Position numbers and translations under genes: made by a program. Below are positions 1 to 5,967 of a stretch of 17,573 bases of DNA, piece after piece. The DNA is from Clostridia bacterium (lineage in GTDB: Bacteria > Bacillota > Clostridia > Oscillospirales > CAG-272). The notes below the pieces were generated by a model. That model made no database searches. It worked only from the letters and a program-made list of their open reading frames with translations, and was not told the DNA's origin. Location of the stretch: assembly GCA_900754175.1 (NCBI GenBank), contig CAAEBS010000064.1, positions 1 through 17,573 on the forward strand. Reading direction: 5' to 3'. The stretch's first letter is position 1, and every line of letters starts with the position of its first letter.

Positions 1-4
1 CTCG

Positions 5-69
5 TGTCATCCTGAGCGGAGGGCGAAGCCCGGAGTCGAACCCGGAGGGCGACCGCAGGTCGGGATCTC
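5..69. repeat. Dispersed intergenic repeat, TGTCATCCTGAGCG type
   Basis: The block starts TGTCATCCTGAGCGGAG and ends GGGATCTC. It contains the small inverted element GGGCGAAGCCC and two copies of CGGAGGGCGA (around 18 and 43). Blocks with this beginning and end recur between genes in many gut bacterial genomes, from memory. No coding potential is visible. The inner part looks expanded compared with the short form I recall. No second copy exists in this window, so calling it a repeat rests on recognition. Confidence 0.5.
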
Positions 70-96
70 CTATCGTCGAGCGCACCAGCTCCGACA

Positions 97-143
97 CCTC
101 ATCCGTCAGCCTGCGGCTGCCACCTTCTCCCACCGGAGAAGGC
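97..143. repeat. Dispersed intergenic repeat, CCTCATCCGTCAGCC type
   Basis: The block runs from CCTCATCCGTCAGCCTGCGG through CACCTTCTCCC to GGAGAAGGC. It can fold on itself: CAGCC-TGC-GGCTG is one hairpin and CCTTCTCC pairs with GGAGAAGG as a second. This is a well-known kind of short intergenic repeat in Oscillospirales-like gut Clostridia, from memory. It lies beyond the nifU terminator. No second copy is present here. Confidence 0.55.
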
Positions 144-155
144 TTTCATATATGC

Positions 156-188
156 CAAAAGGCTGAGCCGACAAAATATCGGCTCAGC
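156..188 (-). terminator. Rho-independent terminator of the nifS-nifU operon
   Basis: On the minus strand a perfect 10-bp stem, GCTGAGCCGA with TCGGCTCAGC, encloses a 7-nt loop and is followed by a short run of four T. It begins 17 nt after the nifU-like stop codon. The T-run is short, so termination may be incomplete. The stem core is shared with the two other minus-strand terminators in this window. Confidence 0.8.
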
Positions 189-204
189 GCAACAGAATGA
201 TTTC

Positions 205-636
205 TCAGTCATGCACATGACAACATTCGCAGTTTCCGGCACAGAACTGCTTTTCATCATAAGCAATGCCGTGGCGGTCGTAATAGTCCTTGACCGCCGC
301 CTTGACTGCCTCCTCCGCAAGGACCGAGCAGTGCATTTTATGGGCGGGCAGACCGTCCAGCGCCTCGGCAACCGCACGGTTGGAAAGCTTGAGCGCCTCC
401 TCAATGGGCTGTCCCTTGATCATTTCGGTTGCCATGGAGGAGGTGGCGATCGCACTTCCGCAACCAAAGGTATTGAAGCTGACGTCGGTGATGATGCCGT
501 CCTTTACCTTGATATACATTTTCATGATGTCGCCGCATTTGGCGTTTCCTACCTCGCCCACGCCGTCGGCATCCTCCATCTTTCTCATATTTCTCGGATG
601 TGTGAAGTGATCCATTACTTTTTCACTGTACAGCAT
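205..636 (-). CDS. nifU: NifU/IscU-type Fe-S cluster scaffold protein
   Basis: This 143-residue protein is a NifU N-terminal (IscU-like) scaffold on which Fe-S clusters are built from sulfur delivered by cysteine desulfurase, in the cytoplasm. The three ligand cysteines are visible as C34 (AKCGD, with the conserved Asp36), C59 (FGCGSA) and C103 (HCSVLAEEA). Unlike IscU, it ends in a Cys/His-rich tail (C132, C136, C138, C139, H140, H142). It lacks the NifU central ferredoxin and C-terminal Nfu domains. The start ATG lies 26 nt after the nifS-like stop, behind an AGAAGGA ribosome binding site, so the two genes form an operon. A terminator follows. Fe-S scaffold function is secure; the role of the tail is unknown. 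Confidence 0.95.
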   Translation of the reverse strand: MLYSEKVMDHFTHPRNMRKMEDADGVGEVGNAKCGDIMKMYIKVKDGIITDVSFNTFGCGSAIATSSMATEMIKGQPIEEALKLSNRAVAEALDGLPAHKMHCSVLAEEAVKAAVKDYYDRHGIAYDEKQFCAGNCECCHVHD

Positions 637-662
637 TTTCTTATCCTTCTTTCTTTATTTCA

Positions 663-1865
663 TCATTTACAGGACTGCGGAAACCAGAATTTCCGTTTGC
701 CGCTTTGCAGGTCCTCCCACACCGGGGACACGTTCCGCAGGTAAGCGACCACCTCGGGCACTGCCCGGAGAATGGCGTCCACGTCCGCCTCGGTGTTGTT
801 TTCGTCCAGCGAAAGGCGGAGCGAGCCGTGTGCGACCTCATGCGGCAGACCCAGCGCCAACAGCACGTGGCTGGGGTCGAGCGAGCCGGAGGTACAGGCG
901 GAACCGGAGGAAGCGGCAATGCCCTTGGCGTCCAGCATCAGCAAAAGCGATTCACCCTCAATTCCCTCAAAGCAGAAATTGACGATTCCGGGCACCCGAT
1001 GTGTGGGGTCGCCGTTGAGGTGCGAGGCGGGAATTTCCGACAGTCCAGCAATCAGCCGGTCACGCATAGCGGACACACGCCGGGCGTTTTCGGACAGATT
1101 TGCAAGGCTTTCCGCAAGCGCCGTTGCCATTCCGGCAATAGCGGGAAGATTTTCGGTTCCCGCACGCTTACCTCTCTCCTGTGCTCCCCCCTCGATCAGA
1201 GTGGAAAACGGCACGCCACGCCGGACGTACAGGACGCCCACGCCACGGGGACCGTGGAATTTATGGGCGGAGAGCGAAAGCATATCCACCTTTGCCCCGG
1301 TGATCGAAACCGGCACGTGACCGATCGCCTGCACGGCGTCGGTATGGAACAGCACCCCTGCCGCCCGGCAGATCTCCCCGATCTCGGCGATCGGCTGGAC
1401 CGTTCCGATCTCGTTGTTGGCGTACATCACGCTCACGCCCGCCGTGTCCTCCCGGATGGCGGCTTTCAGCTCCTCCGGCGAAACGATCCCGTTTTCATGC
1501 ACGTCCAGAAGCGTGACCGAGAAGCCCTGCTTTTCCAGCTTCTGCAAGGTGTGCAGAACGGCGTGGTGCTCAAATTTCGTGGAGATGATGTGCATCTTTC
1601 CTTTTCTTTTTCCGATCTCGGCAATGGTAAGGAGCGCCTGATTGTCCGACTCCGAACCGCCCGACGTGAAATAGATTTCCGCCGGCAGAACGCCCAGCGA
1701 ATCCGCCACCGATTTTCTTGCCTCCTCCAGCAACTCCTTTGCCCGCTGACCGGGGGTATGGAGGCTGGACGGGTTGGCAAAGCCCTCCTCCATGGCGTAC
1801 AACATACTTTTTATAGCCGCCGCACTGGTCTTTGTAGTTGCGGCGTTATCGGCATAAACCAACAT
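663..1865 (-). CDS. nifS: Cysteine desulfurase, NifS/IscS family
   Basis: A 400-residue PLP enzyme that converts cysteine to alanine and a protein-bound persulfide, handing sulfur to the NifU-like scaffold encoded next. Visible landmarks are the PLP-stacking His in TKFEHHA (about 100), the PLP-contacting Asp176 in HTDAVQA, the Schiff-base lysine K202 in SAHKFHGPRG, and the catalytic C324 in SSGSACTSG. That last loop is the class I NifS/IscS type with an extended catalytic loop, rather than SufS. Length is normal. The ATG follows GAGGTG by 5 nt. The gene is transcribed from a consensus promoter overlapped by two palindromic operators, so expression probably responds to Fe-S status through the IscR-like protein encoded upstream. 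It could equally be called iscS; clostridial annotation commonly uses nifS. Confidence 0.96.
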   Translation of the reverse strand: MLVYADNAATTKTSAAAIKSMLYAMEEGFANPSSLHTPGQRAKELLEEARKSVADSLGVLPAEIYFTSGGSESDNQALLTIAEIGKRKGKMHIISTKFEHHAVLHTLQKLEKQGFSVTLLDVHENGIVSPEELKAAIREDTAGVSVMYANNEIGTVQPIAEIGEICRAAGVLFHTDAVQAIGHVPVSITGAKVDMLSLSAHKFHGPRGVGVLYVRRGVPFSTLIEGGAQERGKRAGTENLPAIAGMATALAESLANLSENARRVSAMRDRLIAGLSEIPASHLNGDPTHRVPGIVNFCFEGIEGESLLLMLDAKGIAASSGSACTSGSLDPSHVLLALGLPHEVAHGSLRLSLDENNTEADVDAILRAVPEVVAYLRNVSPVWEDLQSGKRKFWFPQSCK

Positions 1866-1895
1866 GATATCACCTCTCTGAACAGATTTGTTTTT

Positions 1896-1920
1896 AATTC
1901 CTATCTTTCATGTAGGAATT
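1896..1920. promoter_or_regulatory. Promoter-proximal 25-bp palindromic operator (probable IscR/Rrf2 site)
   Basis: AATTCCT and AGGAATT flank an 11-nt spacer, giving perfect 7-bp arms. The palindrome covers the expected transcription start (about 1911) and overlaps the -10 box (1918-1923). The positions of CC and GG within 25 bp match the A-N3-CC...GG-N3-T frame of the type 2 IscR motif as I recall it. Binding here should block initiation. The regulator assignment is inferred from the adjacent iscR gene. Confidence 0.8.
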
Positions 1921-1946
1921 ATAGCACATAATTCCTGCTTTGTCAA
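1918..1946 (-). promoter_or_regulatory. Consensus sigma-A promoter of nifS-nifU
   Basis: On the minus strand the -35 box is TTGACA (1941-1946) and the -10 box is TATAAT (1918-1923), separated by exactly 17 nt. Both hexamers are perfect consensus. The predicted start is near 1911, giving a leader of about 46 nt before the nifS ATG. So strong an unregulated promoter would be unusual for an Fe-S operon, which fits repression through the two palindromes laid over it. Confidence 0.9.
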
Positions 1947-1954
1947 TAGGAATT
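1930..1954. promoter_or_regulatory. Promoter-distal 25-bp palindromic operator (probable IscR/Rrf2 site)
   Basis: This is a second AATTCCT-N11-AGGAATT palindrome with the same perfect 7-bp arms and spacer length as the proximal one, but a different spacer sequence. The -35 box lies in its centre. Its centre is 34 bp from that of the proximal site, a little over three helical turns, so two repressor dimers could sit on nearly the same DNA face. Confidence 0.8.
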
Positions 1955-1983
1955 TAATTTTTTTGCAAATTGTTCAGAATTTA

Positions 1984-2032
1984 TAAAAAAACACGGCTGA
2001 ATCCGTGCCGCAAAGGCATCCGGTTCAGCCGT
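1984..2032 (-). terminator. Rho-independent terminator after iscR
   Basis: On the minus strand ACGGCTGAA pairs with TTCAGCCGT (9 bp). The stem continues into a CGG/CCG pairing with one bulge and an inner small hairpin around ATGCC/GGCAC. A run of seven T follows (1985-1991). It begins a few bases after the iscR stop and separates the ychF-to-iscR unit from the nifS promoter. Confidence 0.85.
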
Positions 2033-2035
2033 ATA

Positions 2036-2452
2036 TTATTCTACTTTTCCCTCCAGAAGATCCGCTACCGTCACCGAGCTGAGGTAATCCTCAATGATGT
2101 GGTCAAGCTTGCGCCACATCGGCTGGGTCAGACAAAAATCGGCACGGTGGCAGGCGTCCTCGCCGGAGCAGTCCAGGCATGACACCGGGGCAAGCGACCC
2201 CTCGGTGATCTCCATAATCTCGCTCACCGTGATCTTTTCCGCCGGGCGTGCCAGAATATAGCCGCCCTCCTTTCCCCGGGTGCTCTTAACCAGTCCGCCC
2301 TTATGGAGAAGCGAAATAATGGACTCCAGATATTTGAGCGACACCTCCTGCCGTGCGGCAATATCACGCAGCGGGATATATCCCTCCTTTTCATGCTGGG
2401 CAAGGTCGGTCATAATGCGAAGCGCATACCGCCCCTTTGTGGAAATCATCAT
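2036..2452 (-). CDS. iscR: Rrf2-family Fe-S-sensing transcriptional regulator, IscR-like
   Basis: This 138-residue protein is a winged-helix Rrf2 regulator. The N-terminus (STKGRYALRIMTDLA, then VSLKYLESIISLLHKGGLVKS and the wing GKEGGY) is the DNA-binding domain, residues 3-70. The sensor region carries C92, C95, C101 and C107. C95-x5-C101-x5-C107 has the same spacing as the cluster-ligating cysteines of E. coli IscR, so a [2Fe-2S] cluster is likely. The probable target is the pair of palindromes upstream of nifS, just beyond its own terminator. The start has two adjacent ATGs behind AAAGGAGG; the outer is used here. It is the last gene of the ychF-trmB-nitroreductase-truB unit, 24 nt after truB, so it seems not to be transcribed from the promoter it probably controls. 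CymR-like cysteine regulation is less likely because of the cysteines. Confidence 0.92.
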   Translation of the reverse strand: MMISTKGRYALRIMTDLAQHEKEGYIPLRDIAARQEVSLKYLESIISLLHKGGLVKSTRGKEGGYILARPAEKITVSEIMEITEGSLAPVSCLDCSGEDACHRADFCLTQPMWRKLDHIIEDYLSSVTVADLLEGKVE

Positions 2453-2476
2453 AGGAAAACCTCCTTTCGTAACCGT

Positions 2477-3382
2477 TCAGAGTTCAAACAGGGTAAGCGC
2501 CTTGACGGCAATGCCGTCCGCATACTTCCCTACCTCCCCGACGGCAAAGAAACCTCCGTCGGCATTGCACAGCCGGACACGCTGTCCCACGTCCATAGCG
2601 ACGTGTATCTTTTTCAGGTAGATCTCACAGCCGCAACGGCAAAGCCGCTCGTAAAAAGCAGGAAGCGCAATTGCGGGCAGGTCGGCAAACAGTGCCTCGG
2701 TGGGGAGCAGCCGGGCAATGCGTTCTTCCACGGTCATTTCCTCCAGCTCGGTCAGCGTAAGCGCCTCCGCAAGGGTAAATCCGCCCGCCGCCGTCCGGGT
2801 CAGCTCCTTCATCACGCCGCCGCATCCGAGTGCGGCGCCGATGTCGGCGCACAGCGTGCGGATATAGGTTCCGGCGGAGCAACTCACGTCCAAAATATAT
2901 TCCGCCGGGTCCCCGGCAGGCGTGCAGGTCAGCGAATACACGGTGATCTCCCGTGCCTCCCGCTCGACCTGCTCTCCCCGCCGGGCAAGGTCGCACAGCT
3001 TCTGCCCGCCGACCTTCAGAGCGCTGTACATCGGCGGGATCTGCATATGCTCTCCCACAAAGCCGGCACAGACCGCCCGCACCGCATCGGCATCCGGGAT
3101 CCGGTCGCTCTGCGTGAGCACTCTTCCCGTGATGTCCTCGGTATCGCTGGTCAACCCCAGGCGTAGCACCGCCCGGTAGCTCTTGCGGTCGCAGTTCAGG
3201 TACTGCGCCGCCTTTGCCGCCCTGCCGACCATAACGGCAAGCACGCCGCAGGCGAGAGGATCCAGCGTTCCGGTATGCCCGACCTGACGGGTCCCGTACA
3301 GGCGACGCACCCGGTTGACCACGTCGTGCGAGGTGATGCCGCCCGGTTTATTCACGATCAGAATCCCGCAAACTCCGGACAT
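2477..3382 (-). CDS. truB: tRNA pseudouridine(55) synthase TruB
   Basis: This 301-residue enzyme isomerises U55 in the T-loop of tRNAs to pseudouridine. The N-terminal GILIVNKPGGITSHDVV and the motif HTGTLDPLACG are diagnostic; D41 is the catalytic Asp. CSAGTYIRTLCADIG is the conserved YIR(T/S)L motif. The last 55 or so residues resemble the small PUA-like C-terminal domain. Length is typical. In many Firmicutes truB is followed by ribF; here it is followed by iscR after 24 nt. It begins 24 nt after the nitroreductase stop, so it belongs to the same unit. Confidence 0.96.
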   Translation of the reverse strand: MSGVCGILIVNKPGGITSHDVVNRVRRLYGTRQVGHTGTLDPLACGVLAVMVGRAAKAAQYLNCDRKSYRAVLRLGLTSDTEDITGRVLTQSDRIPDADAVRAVCAGFVGEHMQIPPMYSALKVGGQKLCDLARRGEQVEREAREITVYSLTCTPAGDPAEYILDVSCSAGTYIRTLCADIGAALGCGGVMKELTRTAAGGFTLAEALTLTELEEMTVEERIARLLPTEALFADLPAIALPAFYERLCRCGCEIYLKKIHVAMDVGQRVRLCNADGGFFAVGEVGKYADGIAVKALTLFEL

Positions 3383-3406
3383 AACCCTTTCCTTTCCGTG
3401 TAAAAA

Positions 3407-3973
3407 TCAGACCAGAAGCTCCTCAATCGGGCGCTTCGGCACATAGTGAACATTGTTTTCGTCCCGGTAATAGCGCACTTCTCCATCCTTTGCTTCCACA
3501 AGGCGGATCTCCTCGTCGGGTACGCCGAGCGCCAAGATCAGCTTCGGTACGATGCCGGCAGGAAGCGCAAGCGTCTGCCGTATATTTTCCTCCGATGCGG
3601 AGCCGATGATACAGCCGCCCAGTCCCCGCTCCCGTGCCGCCAGCATGAGCGTCTGGGAAACAATCCCCACGTCGATCATAAAGATCGGCTTTTCCGGCGC
3701 TATCGAGGTATCGTGGCAAACCACGATATAGGCGACCGGCTCGTGCCCCGCAGGCGGAAGCTTGATCGAAAGCGAACCTGCCCAGTGCGTGATCGCCAGC
3801 AGGCGCCGACATTCCTCCGGTTCGGTAATCAGGTGATATTTCAGCGGCTGGAGGTTCATGGCGGCGGGACAAAGCCGGGCGACGCCGACAAGCTCCCGCA
3901 AAGTCTCCTCCGGAATTCTGTCCTGCCGGAAGCTCCGCACGCTCCGGCTTTCAGTCACAAGTTCTTTCAGCAT
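3407..3973 (-). CDS. Nitroreductase-family flavoprotein
   Basis: A 188-residue FMN-dependent oxidoreductase of the nitroreductase fold. RSVRSF (residues 10-15) is the FMN-phosphate binding start, PAAMNLQP (36-43) is the substrate/flavin loop, and GLGGCIIGS (117-125) is the second flavin-binding segment. It is a short clostridial type, with no ferredoxin domain. The natural substrate cannot be told from sequence. The ATG overlaps the end of trmB by 7 nt and its ribosome binding site (GGAGAGG) lies inside trmB, which suggests translational coupling. It sits in an otherwise tRNA/ribosome-related operon, and I see no functional link to those genes. Confidence 0.88.
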   Translation of the reverse strand: MLKELVTESRSVRSFRQDRIPEETLRELVGVARLCPAAMNLQPLKYHLITEPEECRRLLAITHWAGSLSIKLPPAGHEPVAYIVVCHDTSIAPEKPIFMIDVGIVSQTLMLAARERGLGGCIIGSASEENIRQTLALPAGIVPKLILALGVPDEEIRLVEAKDGEVRYYRDENNVHYVPKRPIEELLV

Positions 3974-4659
3974 TTTTCCTCTCCTTCGGTCGCCGCCTCC
4001 GCACGCTCCGGAAAGCTTATCCAGGCAGAGCAGATCGGCGTTCCCTTATCCGAAAAATTCTTTTCATATTCGGTCATCACGTTATCGGCGTTCTCCGGCG
4101 TGGCGTGCAGATCCCGGGTCTGCCAGAGAATCTCGGCGCCCACGGCAGAAAATTCCTCCAGGCTGAAATCAAACAGCCCCACATTGTCGGTTTTCAGCCG
4201 GAGCTGTCCGCCCGGTCGCAACAGACGGCGGTAGATTTCCAGAAATCCCCGGTGGGTCAGGCGGCGCTTGGCGTGTCCCGCTTTCGGCCACGGGTCACTG
4301 AAGTTGAGATAGATCCGTTCGATCGAATGGGGCGGCAGTTTCTCGCCGAGGATCCCGGCGTCTCCGATCAGAAACCGGAGGTTATCGCAGGAGCGCTCCT
4401 CCGCCCTCGCCTTTGCCTTTTCCAGCGCCACACAGCACACGTCCGACACCCGCTCCACAGCGATCCAGTTGTATTCCGGATATTTCTGCGCCATGCCGCA
4501 GGCGAAATTTCCCTTGCCGCAACCGATCTCCAGACACACCGGTCTCACGGCGTCAAAAATGCCGTCAAACCCCTGCCCCAGCCGGTCGGCGTCGGCGATC
4601 AAAAGTTCCGCACAGGCAAGAATTCTCTCCGCACCGTGCTTTTTTCTGCGCATTCTCAT
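3967..4659 (-). CDS. trmB: tRNA (guanine-N7-)-methyltransferase TrmB
   Basis: This 230-residue SAM-dependent enzyme makes m7G46 in the variable loop of tRNA. It begins with the family-typical basic MRMR. The SAM loop is LEIGCGKGNFA (43-53), and the family signature follows as NFSDPWPK (119-126) with KRRLTH (131-136), the catalytic and tRNA-binding region, then LRPGGQLRLKTDN. The ATG lies 8 nt after the ychF stop with GAGGTG in front. The 3' end overlaps the nitroreductase start by 7 nt. Confidence 0.96.
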   Translation of the reverse strand: MRMRRKKHGAERILACAELLIADADRLGQGFDGIFDAVRPVCLEIGCGKGNFACGMAQKYPEYNWIAVERVSDVCCVALEKAKARAEERSCDNLRFLIGDAGILGEKLPPHSIERIYLNFSDPWPKAGHAKRRLTHRGFLEIYRRLLRPGGQLRLKTDNVGLFDFSLEEFSAVGAEILWQTRDLHATPENADNVMTEYEKNFSDKGTPICSAWISFPERAEAATEGEEKC

Positions 4660-4667
4660 GGGGCACC

Positions 4668-5762
4668 TCAGACGTTGAATCGGAAGAGAACGATGTCCCC
4701 GTCCTTCATCACGTAATCCTTGCCCTCACTGCGGTAAAGTCCCGCTTCCCGTGCCGCATTGATGCTTCCGCACCGTTGCAGATCGTCAAAGGACACGATC
4801 TCGGCACGGATGAAGCCCCGCTCAAAATCGCTGTGGATCTTTCCGGCGGCGGCAGGCGCCTTGGTCCCCTTGGTAATGGTCCACGCCCGGACCTCGGTGG
4901 GACCGGCGGTCAGATAGCTGATCAGTCCGAGCAAGGAATAGCTTGCCTTGATCAGGCGGTCCAGTCCGCTTTCCCGGATACCCATTTCCTCCAGGAACAT
5001 TTTCTTTTCCTCGCCCTCAAGCTCGGCAATTTCAGCCTCCAGCTGAGCGCACACCGCAATGATCTGGGAGTGCTCCCTCTCCGCCTGTTCCTTGAGCGCC
5101 ATGTACTGGCGGTTGTTGACCGGCTCACTCCCCGCCTCGTCCTCCGACACGTTGGCAACGTAAATGACCGGCTTCATGGAGAGAAGCGGCGTGTCGTACA
5201 GGCAAGCCTTTTCATCCTCGTCAAGCTCCACTTCCCGGGCGCTTCTGCCCTCGTTGAGAGCGGCAAGCAGCTTTTCAAACACGGCAAGCTCGGACGCCAG
5301 CGACTTGTCGCCTTTCATCGCCTTTTTGGTGCGGTCGATGCGGCGCTCCACCATTTCGATATCCGAAAAGATCAGCTCCAGATTGATGGTCTCCAGGTCC
5401 CGCAGAGAGTTGATATTGCCGTCCACGTGAATGATATTCTCGTCCTCAAAGCACCGGACCACGTGTACGATAGCGTCCACCTCCCGGATATGGGAAAGAA
5501 ATTTGTTGCCCAGTCCCTCTCCCTTGGAGGCTCCCTTGACCAGACCCGCAATGTCCACGAACTCAATGACGGCGGGGGTATATTTTTCGGGCTTGTACAA
5601 CTCCGCAAGATAATCCAGACGGCTGTCCGGAACCGCAACCACGCCCACGTTCGGGTCAATGGTGCAGAACGGGTAGTTTGCCGATTCCGCACCGGCGCCC
5701 GTCAGAGCGTTGAAGAGCGTACTTTTTCCCACGTTGGGGAGTCCTACGATACCGAGTTTCAT
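4668..5762 (-). CDS. ychF: Redox-regulated ATPase YchF (Obg-like P-loop NTPase)
   Basis: This 364-residue protein is a universally conserved ribosome-associated P-loop NTPase of the Obg family. G1 is GLPNVGKST (7-15) and G3 is DIAGL (70-74). The G4 position reads NVSE (204-207) instead of NKxD, the change that gives YchF its ATP preference. A coiled-coil insertion (about 125-175) and a C-terminal TGS domain (about 280-364, with YVMKDGDIVLFRFN) follow. The reading frame is open 22 codons further upstream, but those residues lie over the promoter region and are not family-like. ATG 5762 is preceded by AAAGGATGG and gives the normal length. It is the first gene of the ychF-trmB-nitroreductase-truB-iscR unit. 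Confidence 0.96.
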   Translation of the reverse strand: MKLGIVGLPNVGKSTLFNALTGAGAESANYPFCTIDPNVGVVAVPDSRLDYLAELYKPEKYTPAVIEFVDIAGLVKGASKGEGLGNKFLSHIREVDAIVHVVRCFEDENIIHVDGNINSLRDLETINLELIFSDIEMVERRIDRTKKAMKGDKSLASELAVFEKLLAALNEGRSAREVELDEDEKACLYDTPLLSMKPVIYVANVSEDEAGSEPVNNRQYMALKEQAEREHSQIIAVCAQLEAEIAELEGEEKKMFLEEMGIRESGLDRLIKASYSLLGLISYLTAGPTEVRAWTITKGTKAPAAAGKIHSDFERGFIRAEIVSFDDLQRCGSINAAREAGLYRSEGKDYVMKDGDIVLFRFNV

Positions 5763-5838
5763 AAAAATCCATCCTTTTGCTACGTAATAAAGTTCCCGAC
5801 AACCCAGGCGGGGGCGGGATTCTGACAATCATTATATT

Positions 5839-5867
5839 ATTATACAATACTTGTCCGCATTTTGCAA
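5839..5867 (-). promoter_or_regulatory. Sigma-A promoter upstream of ychF
   Basis: On the minus strand TTGCAA (5862-5867) and a perfect TATAAT (5839-5844) are spaced by 17 nt. The predicted start is near 5832, leaving a leader of about 70 nt. The -35 box matches consensus at four of six positions. This is the only clear promoter for the ychF-to-iscR unit. I saw no operator-like AATTCCT palindrome here. Confidence 0.7.
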
Positions 5868-5897
5868 GGGTGTTACGGAAAAATCCTGCGGCGCCGG

Positions 5898-5941
5898 AAA
5901 AAATTATGGGCTGAGCCGGGCAAAAAGCGCCGGCTCAGCCC
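5898..5941 (-). terminator. Rho-independent terminator of the gdpd-to-DUF2974 operon
   Basis: A perfect 12-bp GC-rich stem, GGGCTGAGCCGG (5908-5919) with CCGGCTCAGCCC (5930-5941), has a 10-nt loop. On the minus strand it is followed, after ATAA, by a run of six T (5898-5903). It lies 26 nt beyond the DUF2974 stop and upstream of the ychF promoter, insulating the two minus-strand units. Confidence 0.88.
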
Positions 5942-5959
5942 CCTGCGGATATCCGCAGG
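5942..5959. repeat. Perfect 18-bp palindrome
   Basis: CCTGCGGAT is followed directly by its reverse complement ATCCGCAGG. It sits between the DUF2974 stop codon and the terminator stem. As RNA it could form a 7-bp stem with an ATAT loop. It might be a protein site, an additional 3'-end hairpin, or chance; nothing in the sequence decides. Confidence 0.6.
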
Positions 5960-5967
5960 AACCGATC

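Noticed and set aside
705..1931. Long plus-strand open frame (408 codons) opposite nifS
   Set aside because: It lies antisense to a fully recognisable NifS gene and runs across its promoter. The translation has no family features and is rich in His, Arg and Gly, as expected for the complement of a GC-rich gene.
4413..5825. 470-codon plus-strand open frame opposite trmB and ychF
   Set aside because: It covers two conserved genes and their junction on the other strand. The protein shows no recognisable domain.
5763..5828. 22-residue N-terminal extension of YchF
   Set aside because: The extension lies in the 5' leader close to the promoter and is not family-like; MKLGIVGLPNVGKST is the normal start.
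5763..5838. Riboswitch in the ychF leader
   Set aside because: The leader is only about 70 nt and shows no recognisable aptamer core or terminator/antiterminator pair.
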